This document shows, in pieces, positions 48,831 to 57,214 of a stretch of DNA of 61,572 nt. The position numbers and the translations under genes are program-made. A model generated the notes under the pieces. It had not been told where the DNA came from. It was given only the letters and a program-made list of their open reading frames with translations, and searched no databases. Source of the DNA: CAIPVR01 sp049316905 (GTDB lineage: Bacteria > Actinomycetota > Acidimicrobiia > Acidimicrobiales > Microtrichaceae); the NCBI GenBank assembly GCA_049316905.1, contig JBMOJH010000007.1:1-61572 (forward strand), given 5' to 3'. Each line of letters opens with the position of its first letter. The first letter of the stretch is position 1.

Positions 48831-49528
48831 TGCTGATCCTCGGGATCGAGACCTCCACCATGCAGGTCGGGTGCGCGATCGGTGGCCACGAGGGCGTGCT
48901 GGCCTCCACCCACACGACCCGCGGGAAGCGCCACGCGGAGAACCTCACGCCCGCGATCCGCTTCCTGTGCGAGCAGAGCCAGGTGGGCCTCGACGAGATC
49001 GGCCTCGTGGCGGTGGACGTCGGCCCCGGCCTGTTCACGGGGCTGCGCGTCGGCGTGGCGACGGCGAAGGCGCTCGCGTTCGCATTGCGGGTCCCCATGA
49101 TCGGGGTGTCGAGCCTCGACCTGATGGCCTTCCCCGTGCGCTTCAGCTCCCGGTTGATCGTCACTGCGCTCGACGCCCGCCGCGGGGAGCTCTACTACGC
49201 CTTCTACCGCCAGGTCCCCGGGGGCGTGCAGCGCGTGACCGAGCACCAGCTCGGCTCGCCCGACGACCTGGCCTCCGAGCTGCTCGCCACCGGCGAGGAG
49301 GTCCTCCTGGTGGGTGACGGCGCCCAGCGCTACATGGAGGCCTTCGAGGGCCTCGCCAAGGTGGAGCTCGTGGAGCCCGGCAACCGGAGCCCCTCGGCGG
49401 AGGCGCTGGTGGAGCTCGCCCATGCCCGCGCGCTGCGCGAGGAGTTCGAGCGGCCCGACGCGATCGAGCCGGTGTACCTCCGGCGCCCCGACGCGGAGAT
49501 CAACTGGTCCACCCGGGACGGCGCGTGA
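48830..49528 (+). CDS. tsaB: tRNA t6A37 biosynthesis protein TsaB
   Basis: TsaB is the inactive TsaD paralogue that dimerises with TsaD. The 232-residue product has MLILGIETSTMQVGCAIGG, VAVDVGPGLFTGLRVGVATAK and VTALDARRGELYYAFY. ATG 48830 shares a base with the tsaE stop. The downstream rimI overlaps by four bases. Confidence 0.96.
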   Translation: MLILGIETSTMQVGCAIGGHEGVLASTHTTRGKRHAENLTPAIRFLCEQSQVGLDEIGLVAVDVGPGLFTGLRVGVATAKALAFALRVPMIGVSSLDLMAFPVRFSSRLIVTALDARRGELYYAFYRQVPGGVQRVTEHQLGSPDDLASELLATGEEVLLVGDGAQRYMEAFEGLAKVELVEPGNRSPSAEALVELAHARALREEFERPDAIEPVYLRRPDAEINWSTRDGA

Positions 49529-50151
49529 TCGAGGTGGCCGGCCCCGGCGGCCCGGAGAATGCCGCTACGGGGATCGGGACCGCGCGGGCGGGGACGGTGG
49601 ACCCCGACGGCCGGCCCTGGGACGGCGTGGTGATCACCCCGATGCGCCGCCGTCACCTGCGGGGCGTGGTCGACCTGGAACGTCGCACCAGCCACCGGCC
49701 CTGGTCGCACGCGCTGTTCCAGGGGGAGCTGCGCATGCCCACCACCCGCGTGTACGTCGTCGCCCGGCGCGCCCATCGGGTGCTCGGCTTCGCCGGGTTG
49801 ATGCTCAACCCCGACGAGGGCCACATCACCAACGTGGTGGTCGAACCCGACGAACGGCGGGCCGGCATCGCGGCGCGCATGCTGCTGGTGCTGACCCGCG
49901 CCGCGGTGGCCCGGGGTCTCGACGCCCTCACCCTGGAGGTGCGGATGTCGAACCGCGGCGCCCAGGAGCTGTACCGCCGCTTCGGCTTCGCCCCGGGTGG
50001 GGTGCGGCCGAACTACTACTCCGACCTCCGCGAGGACGCCCTCATCATGTGGGCGCACCACATCGACGAGCCGGAGGGCACCGAGCGGTTGGAGCGGATC
50101 GAGGCGGGCCTCCCGTGGGCCCTCGTGCAGGAGGTCCTGGTGGATGGTTGA
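49525..50151 (+). CDS. rimI: Ribosomal-protein-alanine N-acetyltransferase (RimI-like)
   Basis: This GNAT acetyltransferase is typically encoded between tsaB and tsaD, and RimI classically acetylates the S18 N-terminus. The GNAT core spans about residues 36-190, with HITNVVVEPDERRAGIAARML (acetyl-CoA loop) cut to its key part and LEVRMSNRGAQELYRRFGF. About 35 Gly/Ala/Pro-rich residues precede the core and GTG 49525 is the start. It overlaps tsaD by eight bases. Confidence 0.92.
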   Translation: MIEVAGPGGPENAATGIGTARAGTVDPDGRPWDGVVITPMRRRHLRGVVDLERRTSHRPWSHALFQGELRMPTTRVYVVARRAHRVLGFAGLMLNPDEGHITNVVVEPDERRAGIAARMLLVLTRAAVARGLDALTLEVRMSNRGAQELYRRFGFAPGGVRPNYYSDLREDALIMWAHHIDEPEGTERLERIEAGLPWALVQEVLVDG

Positions 50152-51184
50152 CGCGTCGGACGGGCAGGAGCACGGCGTGGGTCCCGACACGTTGGTGCTC
50201 GGGATCGAGACGTCCTGCGACGAGACCGCCGCGGCCTGCGTGCGGGGCGGCGGCGACGTGCTGTCGTCGGTGGTGAGTTCCCAGGTGGACCTGCACGCCC
50301 GCTACGGCGGCGTGGTGCCGGAGATCGCGAGCCGGGCCCACAACGAGCTGATCATCCCCGTCACCGCGCGGGCGATGGTCGAGGCCGGGGTGGAGGGCGA
50401 TCGCGTCGACGCCGTCGCGGCCACCACCGGGCCCGGGCTGGTGGGAGCGCTCCTCGTGGGCGTATCGGCCGCCAAGGCGCTGGCGCTCGCATGGGACGTG
50501 CCGTTCGTGGCGGTCAACCACCTCGAGGCCCACCTGTACGCCGCGTTCCTCGAGGACCCCGAGCTGCAGTTGCCGATGGTGGTGCTCCTCGTCTCGGGTG
50601 GCCACACATTGCTCGTGCTGATGGAGGACCACGGTCGCTACCGGCTCCTCGGCCAGACGCTCGACGACGCGGCCGGCGAGGCGTTCGACAAGGTGGCCCG
50701 GTTCCTGGGCCTCGGCTACCCGGGTGGGCCGGCGATCGACCGCGTGGCCATGGACGGTGACCCCGACGCCGTGGCCTTTCCCCGGGCGCTCATGGACGGT
50801 GGGCTCGACTTCTCCTTCTCCGGCCTCAAGACCGCCGTGGTCAACCACGTGCGGGCGCATCCCGAGGTGTCGACCGAGGACGTGGCCGCCAGCTTCCAGG
50901 CAGCGGTGGTCGACGTGCTGGTGGCCAAGGCCCGCGCGGCGGCCCGTGAGGTGGGCGCGGGGGCGTTGGCGCTCGGCGGCGGGGTGGCCGCGAACTCGCT
51001 CCTGCGCGAGCAGTTCCTGACCGCGTGCACCGAGGACGGCCTCCACGCATTCCTGCCGAGCCGGTCGATGTGCACCGACAACGCCGCGATGATCGCCGCG
51101 GCCGGGTGGTACCGGCTGCGCAGCGACGGCCCCACCCCGCTCGACCGCGGCGCGGACCCGAACCTGCGCCTCGCCACGTTCTGA
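50144..51184 (+). CDS. tsaD: tRNA t6A37 threonylcarbamoyltransferase TsaD
   Basis: TsaD transfers threonylcarbamoyl from its AMP ester to A37 of ANN-decoding tRNAs. The 346-residue product has LGIETSCDETAAACV, PEIASRAHNELI, the metal-binding NHLEAHLYAAFL, VSGGHTLLVLM and the DGGLDFSFSGLKTA motif. ATG 50144 lies within rimI. It ends the coupled tsaE-tsaB-rimI-tsaD set, followed after eight bases by a large inverted repeat. Confidence 0.97.
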   Translation: MVDASDGQEHGVGPDTLVLGIETSCDETAAACVRGGGDVLSSVVSSQVDLHARYGGVVPEIASRAHNELIIPVTARAMVEAGVEGDRVDAVAATTGPGLVGALLVGVSAAKALALAWDVPFVAVNHLEAHLYAAFLEDPELQLPMVVLLVSGGHTLLVLMEDHGRYRLLGQTLDDAAGEAFDKVARFLGLGYPGGPAIDRVAMDGDPDAVAFPRALMDGGLDFSFSGLKTAVVNHVRAHPEVSTEDVAASFQAAVVDVLVAKARAAAREVGAGALALGGGVAANSLLREQFLTACTEDGLHAFLPSRSMCTDNAAMIAAAGWYRLRSDGPTPLDRGADPNLRLATF

Positions 51185-51192
51185 TGCCTCAT

Positions 51193-51250
51193 CCCGGCTC
51201 TGTGTCGCGCTGGAGCACTCATGAGTGAGTGGGCGCGACACAGAGCCGGG
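51193..51250 (+). repeat. 18-bp perfect inverted repeat around the DUF2332 start codon
   Basis: CCCGGCTCTGTGTCGCGC (51193-51210) is the exact reverse complement of 51233-51250. The 22-base loop contains the palindrome CACTCATGAGTG (51216-51227), whose central ATG (51221) is the DUF2332 start. It can serve as terminator of the tsa operon and could hide the next start codon in mRNA. Confidence 0.9.
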
Positions 51251-52399
51251 GGAGAGCCGGCCGGGGGAGAGCCGGCCGGGGGACAGGATGACGACGCAGT
51301 CGGAGGCGGCCCGGAGGAGTGGGCGGGGCGCTTCGAGGCGCAGGCGCTGTCGTGCGACACGCTGGGCTCGCCGCTGTACGGCCGGCTCCTCCGGCTCCTG
51401 GCCCTGGACTGCGCCGCGGCGGGCACCACGTGGGACCTCGTGCGGCCCCACGCCGGCCTGCGGTTCGGCCAGATGGGACCGCTGCGGCTCGTGGGCGCCG
51501 CCCACCGGTTGGCGCTCACCGGCGACGCGGACGGGTGGGCCGCGTGCCTGCCGAGCTGCGGCGGGACCCCGCCCCCGGACGACGACGCCCTCGCCCGGGC
51601 GTGGGTCGACCTGGCCGGGACCCGCGGGGCCGAGCTCTCGGACGGGCTGACGAGGGAGGTGCAGACCAACGAGGTCGGCCGCGCCGCCGCCCTGGCCTAC
51701 GCGGCCGCCCGGGCCCGGCTGCCCGACGGGGTGCGGCTGGTCGAGCTGGGTCCGTCGGGTGGGCTGAACCTCCGGATGGATCACTACGACACCGAGCTCC
51801 GGGGACCGGCCGGCTCGGCGCCCCTGCGACTGGGGGACCCGGCCTCGTCGGTGCGTCTGGTGCCCGAGGTGCGCACCGAGCCGGTGCCGTCCGCCGCGAT
51901 GGCCCGGATCGACGAGCGCATCGGCCTCGACCCGCACCCGATCGACGCGGCGGGGGAGCAGGGCGCGGCCACGCTGCTGTCGTTCGTGTGGCCCGACCAG
52001 GACGAGCGCATCGCCCGGGTGCGGGCCGCGCTGGCGGTGGCGGCCGAGGTGCCGGTCGACCTGCGGCGCACCGACGACACGGGCGTCGCGCTCGAGGCGG
52101 TGCTCGCCGGCGCCCCGCGCCCGACGCTGGTCCAGCACTCGATCGTGTGGCAGTACCTGCCGACGATGCAGCGCTGGCACGTGACCGACGTGCTGGAGGC
52201 CGCGGGCGCCCGGGCGACCGACGACGCGCCGCTGGCCTGGGTGCGTTTCGAGCCCGACGAGTGGAACCGGTCGCGGGTGGCCGTGTGGCTGCGCCGGTGG
52301 CCCGGCGGGGCGGACCGGCTGGTCGCGCACGCCGACTACCACGGCCGCTGGCTCGCCCCCGTCCCCGACGCACAGGGGTCCCCCGTTCCCGACGCATAG
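51221..52399 (+). CDS. DUF2332 family protein
   Basis: The 392-residue product matches the actinobacterial DUF2332 family by its features: ALSCDTLGSPLYGRLLRLLA, a TNEVGRAAALA helix, VRLVELGPSGGLNLRMDHY, LVQHSIVWQYLPTMQRW and a C-terminal DYHGRW. The function is unknown. The glycine-rich VELGPSGGLNL segment recalls a nucleotide or SAM-binding loop, which is only a guess. The first 25 residues are repetitive (GEPAGGEPAGG). ATG 51221 is the only usable start and lies inside the inverted repeat, without a ribosome-binding site. Confidence 0.85.
   Translation: MSEWARHRAGGEPAGGEPAGGQDDDAVGGGPEEWAGRFEAQALSCDTLGSPLYGRLLRLLALDCAAAGTTWDLVRPHAGLRFGQMGPLRLVGAAHRLALTGDADGWAACLPSCGGTPPPDDDALARAWVDLAGTRGAELSDGLTREVQTNEVGRAAALAYAAARARLPDGVRLVELGPSGGLNLRMDHYDTELRGPAGSAPLRLGDPASSVRLVPEVRTEPVPSAAMARIDERIGLDPHPIDAAGEQGAATLLSFVWPDQDERIARVRAALAVAAEVPVDLRRTDDTGVALEAVLAGAPRPTLVQHSIVWQYLPTMQRWHVTDVLEAAGARATDDAPLAWVRFEPDEWNRSRVAVWLRRWPGGADRLVAHADYHGRWLAPVPDAQGSPVPDA
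51249..51284 (+). repeat. 15-bp tandem repeat in the DUF2332 5' end
   Basis: The unit GGGGGAGAGCCGGCC occurs twice (51249-51278) and begins a third time, encoding GEPAGGEPAGG. It directly follows the 3' arm of the inverted repeat. Confidence 0.8.
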
Positions 52400-52404
52400 G
52401 GGTC
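52364..52404 (+). repeat. Duplicated 17-bp segment at the DUF2332 3' end
   Basis: CCCGACGCACAGGGGTC (52364-52380) recurs at 52388-52404 with one change, CAC to CAT. The change turns the in-frame CAG Gln codon into the TAG stop of the gene. Confidence 0.85.
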
Positions 52405-52470
52405 GTCGGTCGCCTCTGGGGCGAGTCAACCTCCGCAGACGTGCACCGGACCGCCGAATCGCCGGGGTGG

Positions 52471-52497
52471 TTAGCACTCGACGGGATCGACTGCTAC
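52471..52497 (+). promoter_or_regulatory. CIRCE element 1 (HrcA operator) with groES promoter
   Basis: TTAGCACTC, a 9-base spacer and GACTGCTAC match the CIRCE consensus TTAGCACTC-N9-GAGTGCTAA with two mismatches in the right half. Its left end TTAGCA also serves as the -35 and TACCGT (52495-52500) as the -10, 18 bases apart. Confidence 0.75.
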
Positions 52498-52499
52498 CG

Positions 52500-52526
52500 T
52501 TGGCACTCGCCAAGTCCGAGTGCTAA
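52500..52526 (+). promoter_or_regulatory. CIRCE element 2 (HrcA operator)
   Basis: TTGGCACTC, a 9-base spacer and GAGTGCTAA match CIRCE with one mismatch. It overlaps the expected transcription start, so bound HrcA would block initiation. It lies two bases after element 1. Confidence 0.9.
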
Positions 52527-52547
52527 CCGCCAATGGAGGCCACAGCC

Positions 52548-52835
52548 ATGAACCTGCAGCCCCTCGAGGACCGCATCGTCGTCCGTCCCGCCGAGGCCGA
52601 GGAGAAGACCGCCAGCGGTCTCGTCATCCCCGACACCGCCAAGGAGAAGCCCCAGCAGGGCGAGGTCCTCGCGGTGGGCCCGGGCCGTCGTTCCGACGCC
52701 GGCGAGCTGATCCCGCTCGACATCGCCGTGGGCGACAAGGTCGTCTACTCCAAGTACGGCGGCACCGAGATCACCATCGAGGGTGAGGACCTGCTCATCC
52801 TCGCCGGCCGCGACGTCCTCGCCGTCGTCAAGTGA
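52548..52835 (+). CDS. groES: Co-chaperonin GroES
   Basis: GroES is the heptameric lid of the GroEL folding chamber. The 95-residue product begins MNLQPLEDRIVVRPAEAEEK and ends with the typical ILAGRDVLAVVK. I chose ATG 52548 because GGAGG (52534-52538) lies at the right distance; ATG 52533 overlaps that site. Expression is probably repressed by HrcA through the two CIRCE boxes. groEL follows after 34 bases. Confidence 0.98.
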   Translation: MNLQPLEDRIVVRPAEAEEKTASGLVIPDTAKEKPQQGEVLAVGPGRRSDAGELIPLDIAVGDKVVYSKYGGTEITIEGEDLLILAGRDVLAVVK

Positions 52836-52869
52836 CGAGCTGAGCCGAACCGACCGAGAGAGAGATCAG

Positions 52870-54507
<1,638 letters not shown>

Positions 54508-54512
54508 CCGCC

Positions 54513-54531
54513 GGGCCCGCAGAGCGGGCCC
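54513..54531 (+). terminator. groEL terminator hairpin
   Basis: GGGCCCGC/GCGGGCCC with a 3-base loop starts six bases after the groEL stop. A second stem-loop (TCGGGGCCG/CGGCCCCGA, 54568-54595) follows in the same gap. Confidence 0.7.
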
Positions 54532-54687
54532 ACCCACCGTCCTCGTGACGGTGACGATCACGACGAGTCGGGGCCGGCCCACGGGTCGGCCCCGATCCGC
54601 GTCAGGGGTCGTCGCCGTCACGGGTGCCCGGCCGCCGCCGTGCGGATCGTGAACGGGATTCGGCACCTGCGGCCCTGGTGGGCCACC

Positions 54688-55578
54688 ATGGTCGTCATGC
54701 GTCGGGGGGCGGTGTCGAACGGGGTACGGATCCGGACGGCCGTGCTGGTGGCCGCGTTGGCGGCGGTTGCCGCGGCCTGCACCGCACCGGCGCCGCGGGG
54801 TGCGTTCGACGTGGCCACCGCGCCGTGTGCCGACATCACCCTGGTGACCGCCAGGGGGAGTTCGTCGGCGGTGGCCAACGCCGAGACCCGATCCGTGTGG
54901 CGCCGCTTCCGCGAGGCCGCCGCGGCGTTGGCGCCGGGCCGGACACTGCGGATCGTCGAGATCGGTGATCTCGACGGCAACGGCGTGGTCGACCCCGGCG
55001 GCTACCCGGCCTACGGCGTCGACCGCGTCCCCGGGATCGACCTGGCGGCCGCCCCGGACGACATCTGGGTCATCGGTGGCTACAACGAGTCACGCCGGGT
55101 GGGCGCGGAGGAGACCGCGGCCGTGCTGGCCCGGCTCGGCGCGGCGTGCCCGGCCACGAGGTTCGTGGTGGTCGGCACCTCGATGGGGGCCGACGCGGTG
55201 GGCAGCGGGCTGCTGGCCGTGCCACCGGAGGTCCGCGACCGGATCGACGCGGTCGAGCTCTTCGGCGACCCCCGGCTGGTGGTGGGGCCCTGGCTGCGCG
55301 ACACCGGGGCCGAGCTGCCCTCCGGTCACGGGCTGCTCGGCGCCCGCACCCCGTACGTGCCCGATGATCTCGTCGCCCGCACCACGAGCTGGTGCGGCCG
55401 CTTCGACGGCACGTGCACGGCCCAGTGGTGGCTGAGCATCTTCCAGCTGATCCCGCAGTGCCCGCAGCTGCGCCAGGTCGACATCTGCGCCTACCGCCAC
55501 GTCGACTACGACTACTGGGCGCATGAGGGTGCCCTGCGGGAGGCCGTCGCCGCCGTGATGTCCCGGTCGGGGGCGTAA
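54688..55578 (+). CDS. Cutinase-like secreted lipoprotein (alpha/beta hydrolase fold)
   Basis: The product begins with a signal peptide (RTAVLVAALAAVAAAC) whose lipobox ends at a Cys, so export and lipid anchoring are likely. The mature part resembles cutinase-family serine esterases: ITLVTARGSSS, the nucleophile elbow VVGTSMGADAVGSG, VELFGDPRLV and a late VDICAYRHVDYDYW that could supply Asp and His. Substrates may be lipid or polyester, unproven. Starts at 54640, 54688 or 54697 are possible; 54688 or 54697 gives a normal signal peptide. Confidence 0.65.
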   Translation: MVVMRRGAVSNGVRIRTAVLVAALAAVAAACTAPAPRGAFDVATAPCADITLVTARGSSSAVANAETRSVWRRFREAAAALAPGRTLRIVEIGDLDGNGVVDPGGYPAYGVDRVPGIDLAAAPDDIWVIGGYNESRRVGAEETAAVLARLGAACPATRFVVVGTSMGADAVGSGLLAVPPEVRDRIDAVELFGDPRLVVGPWLRDTGAELPSGHGLLGARTPYVPDDLVARTTSWCGRFDGTCTAQWWLSIFQLIPQCPQLRQVDICAYRHVDYDYWAHEGALREAVAAVMSRSGA

Positions 55579-55581
55579 CCT
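55576..55581 (+). promoter_or_regulatory. -10 box for the 51-residue gene
   Basis: TAACCT begins with the TAA stop of the cutinase-like gene and ends six bases before ATG 55588. This spacing predicts a leaderless message. Confidence 0.45.
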
Positions 55582-55587
55582 CCGCCC

Positions 55588-55743
55588 ATGGACGACCGCC
55601 CCGCGCCCGACCCCGCCAAGCTGCTCGCCGACTGGATGGAGTGGGAGCAGGGCGTCACGCCGCCGGGCAGGGTGATGAGCAACCTGAAGACCCACGGCCT
55701 GCGCGACCTGCTCGAGCAGCTCGCCGCCGAGCCGGGTGACTGA
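55588..55743 (+). CDS. Small conserved-looking protein, function unknown
   Basis: The 51-residue product is acidic and helical, with KLLADWMEWEQGVTPPGRVMSN and LRDLLEQLAA. I do not recognise a named family, although similar short proteins seem to occur in actinobacteria. Support comes from the -10 box six bases before ATG 55588 and the eight-base overlap with the Nudix gene, which suggests coupling. Confidence 0.65.
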   Translation: MDDRPAPDPAKLLADWMEWEQGVTPPGRVMSNLKTHGLRDLLEQLAAEPGD

Positions 55744-56536
55744 GGCGGGCCGACCCCTCTGGCGGCCGGTGCCCGAACCTCCCGCCGGTCGGGGCGGTCC
55801 GCAGGAGATCCCGCGGCCCTCGGTGTGGTCGCCGGGCCGTCCGGCACCGTGGTCGGGGTTCGCGGAGGAGCTGCTGCGCCCCGGACCGGAACGCGTCCGC
55901 GAGGCCCTGCCGGCGGGTCGCCGAGGTCGTCCGTCGCCGGTGGAGTCCGAGGGCGGCATGCCGTCCGCGGTGCTGATCCCGCTGTACGAGGGTCCCGACG
56001 GCCTGGAGGTGGTCCTCACCCGCCGCGACTGGAACCTGCGCACCCACCGGGGTGAGGTGAGCTTCCCCGGTGGCCGGGCGGAGCCGGGGGAGACGCACGC
56101 CGCCACGGCACGGCGCGAGGCGTTCGAGGAGGTGTCGCTCGATCCGGCGTCGGTCGAGACCCTCGGTGAGCTCGACCACCTGACGACGGTGACCCGGCGG
56201 GCGTACATCGTGCCGGTGGTGGCCCTCCTCGCCGGCCGCCCGGAACTGCACCCGAACGATGGTGAGGTGGACGCGGTGCTGCACGTGCCGCTCGCCGAGC
56301 TCCTGTTGCCGGAGGTGTTCCGGGAGGAGCGGTGGGGCGACGAGGTCAACGGACGGCCCGTCTACTTCTTCGAGCTGGTCGGCGACACCGTCTGGGGCGC
56401 GACCGCCGCCATGCTCCGCCAGCTCCTGTGCCGTCTCGCCGGCGCGGACCCGGGCGGCGACGAGGAGAACGACCCGGCCCGCGGCGCACCGCCGGGGTTC
56501 CGCCTGACGCCCGAGCAGGAGCGCAACGTCGTCTGA
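55736..56536 (+). CDS. Nudix hydrolase, probable CoA pyrophosphatase
   Basis: Nudix enzymes cleave nucleoside diphosphate derivatives. The 266-residue product has the Nudix box GGRAEPGETHAATARREAFEEV, with the preceding THRGEVSFPGG typical of the NudL/CoA pyrophosphatase subgroup. About 75 Pro/Arg/Gly-rich residues precede the fold. The start is GTG 55736, overlapping the small gene. The specificity is inferred from the PGG context only. Confidence 0.85.
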   Translation: MTEAGRPLWRPVPEPPAGRGGPQEIPRPSVWSPGRPAPWSGFAEELLRPGPERVREALPAGRRGRPSPVESEGGMPSAVLIPLYEGPDGLEVVLTRRDWNLRTHRGEVSFPGGRAEPGETHAATARREAFEEVSLDPASVETLGELDHLTTVTRRAYIVPVVALLAGRPELHPNDGEVDAVLHVPLAELLLPEVFREERWGDEVNGRPVYFFELVGDTVWGATAAMLRQLLCRLAGADPGGDEENDPARGAPPGFRLTPEQERNVV

Positions 56537-56606
56537 CCGGCGCCGCCGACCGGGGGTTCACCGAGCGGCACCGGGGCCGCCGGGGCGGCCGCGGCGGCCG
56601 GGGCGC

Positions 56607-57080
56607 TCAGTTGGCGGCGGCCCGCAGATCGTGGCCGTCCGCGAGCCACCGCTCGCTACGGGCGGGCTCGGGGCCCACGTCCACCGGGATGTGGGGGCCG
56701 GAGGCCCACGTGCCGCCGAGTTCGACGAGTTCGATGCCCTCGGGACACACGGCGCTGGCGGCCACCGCGAGGTAGGGCCGGACCAGGTCGACCAGCTCGG
56801 CCTCGCGGGCGTCGAACGGCGGGCGCAGGCGCATGAGGCTGACGCACACCTCCGCCTCGCCGACCGTCTCGGTGACCTCCACGAGGTTCGGGAGCGCGGG
56901 GGTGGGGTCGAGCAGCTCGGGCTCACCGGGGTGGCGGAGCCGGATCCGGGCCTCGTCGAACGGAACGAGATGGCGGAGTCGACGGAGGTGCAGGCCCATC
57001 TCTGCCTTGGACCGGGCGTCGAGCACGGTCCGTCCCAACTCCGCCGCGGCACGCAGCTCACTGATCGTCACCTGGGTCAC
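56607..57080 (-). CDS. GAF-like orphan protein, resembles the sensor half of LuxR regulators
   Basis: With GTG 57080 as start the product is 157 residues. The stretch PPFDAREAELVDLVRPYLAVAA recalls the linker (FTERERALLDLLRPHL-type) that joins GAF-like sensor domains to LuxR DNA-binding domains. No helix-turn-helix follows: the protein ends about 45 residues later. It might be a truncated or stand-alone sensor. It lies on the reverse strand, facing the Nudix gene and upstream of nothing it would obviously control. The family assignment is weak. Confidence 0.55.
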   Translation of the reverse strand: MTQVTISELRAAAELGRTVLDARSKAEMGLHLRRLRHLVPFDEARIRLRHPGEPELLDPTPALPNLVEVTETVGEAEVCVSLMRLRPPFDAREAELVDLVRPYLAVAASAVCPEGIELVELGGTWASGPHIPVDVGPEPARSERWLADGHDLRAAAN

Positions 57081-57118
57081 CGGTCCATCCCCTTCCGGTA
57101 CGTCCCTCGAGTGGAGCC

Positions 57119-57147
57119 ATCGTACCGCAGATTGTTGCGGGGCGAAA
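57119..57147 (-). promoter_or_regulatory. Candidate promoter for the GAF-like gene
   Basis: On the reverse strand TTTCGC (57147-57142), a 17-base spacer and TACGAT (57124-57119) lie about 40 bases before GTG 57080, with GGAAGGGG before the start. Confidence 0.4.
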
Positions 57148-57214
57148 GAGCCTCGGACGGCCGGAGGTCGGCGCCACAGGTCCCAGGCCCGGGAGCGGCG
57201 CCGGGCACCCGGGA

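Noticed and set aside
52533..52547. Upstream ATG as groES start
   Set aside because: It overlaps the GGAGG ribosome-binding site for ATG 52548, and homologues begin MNLQPLEDR.
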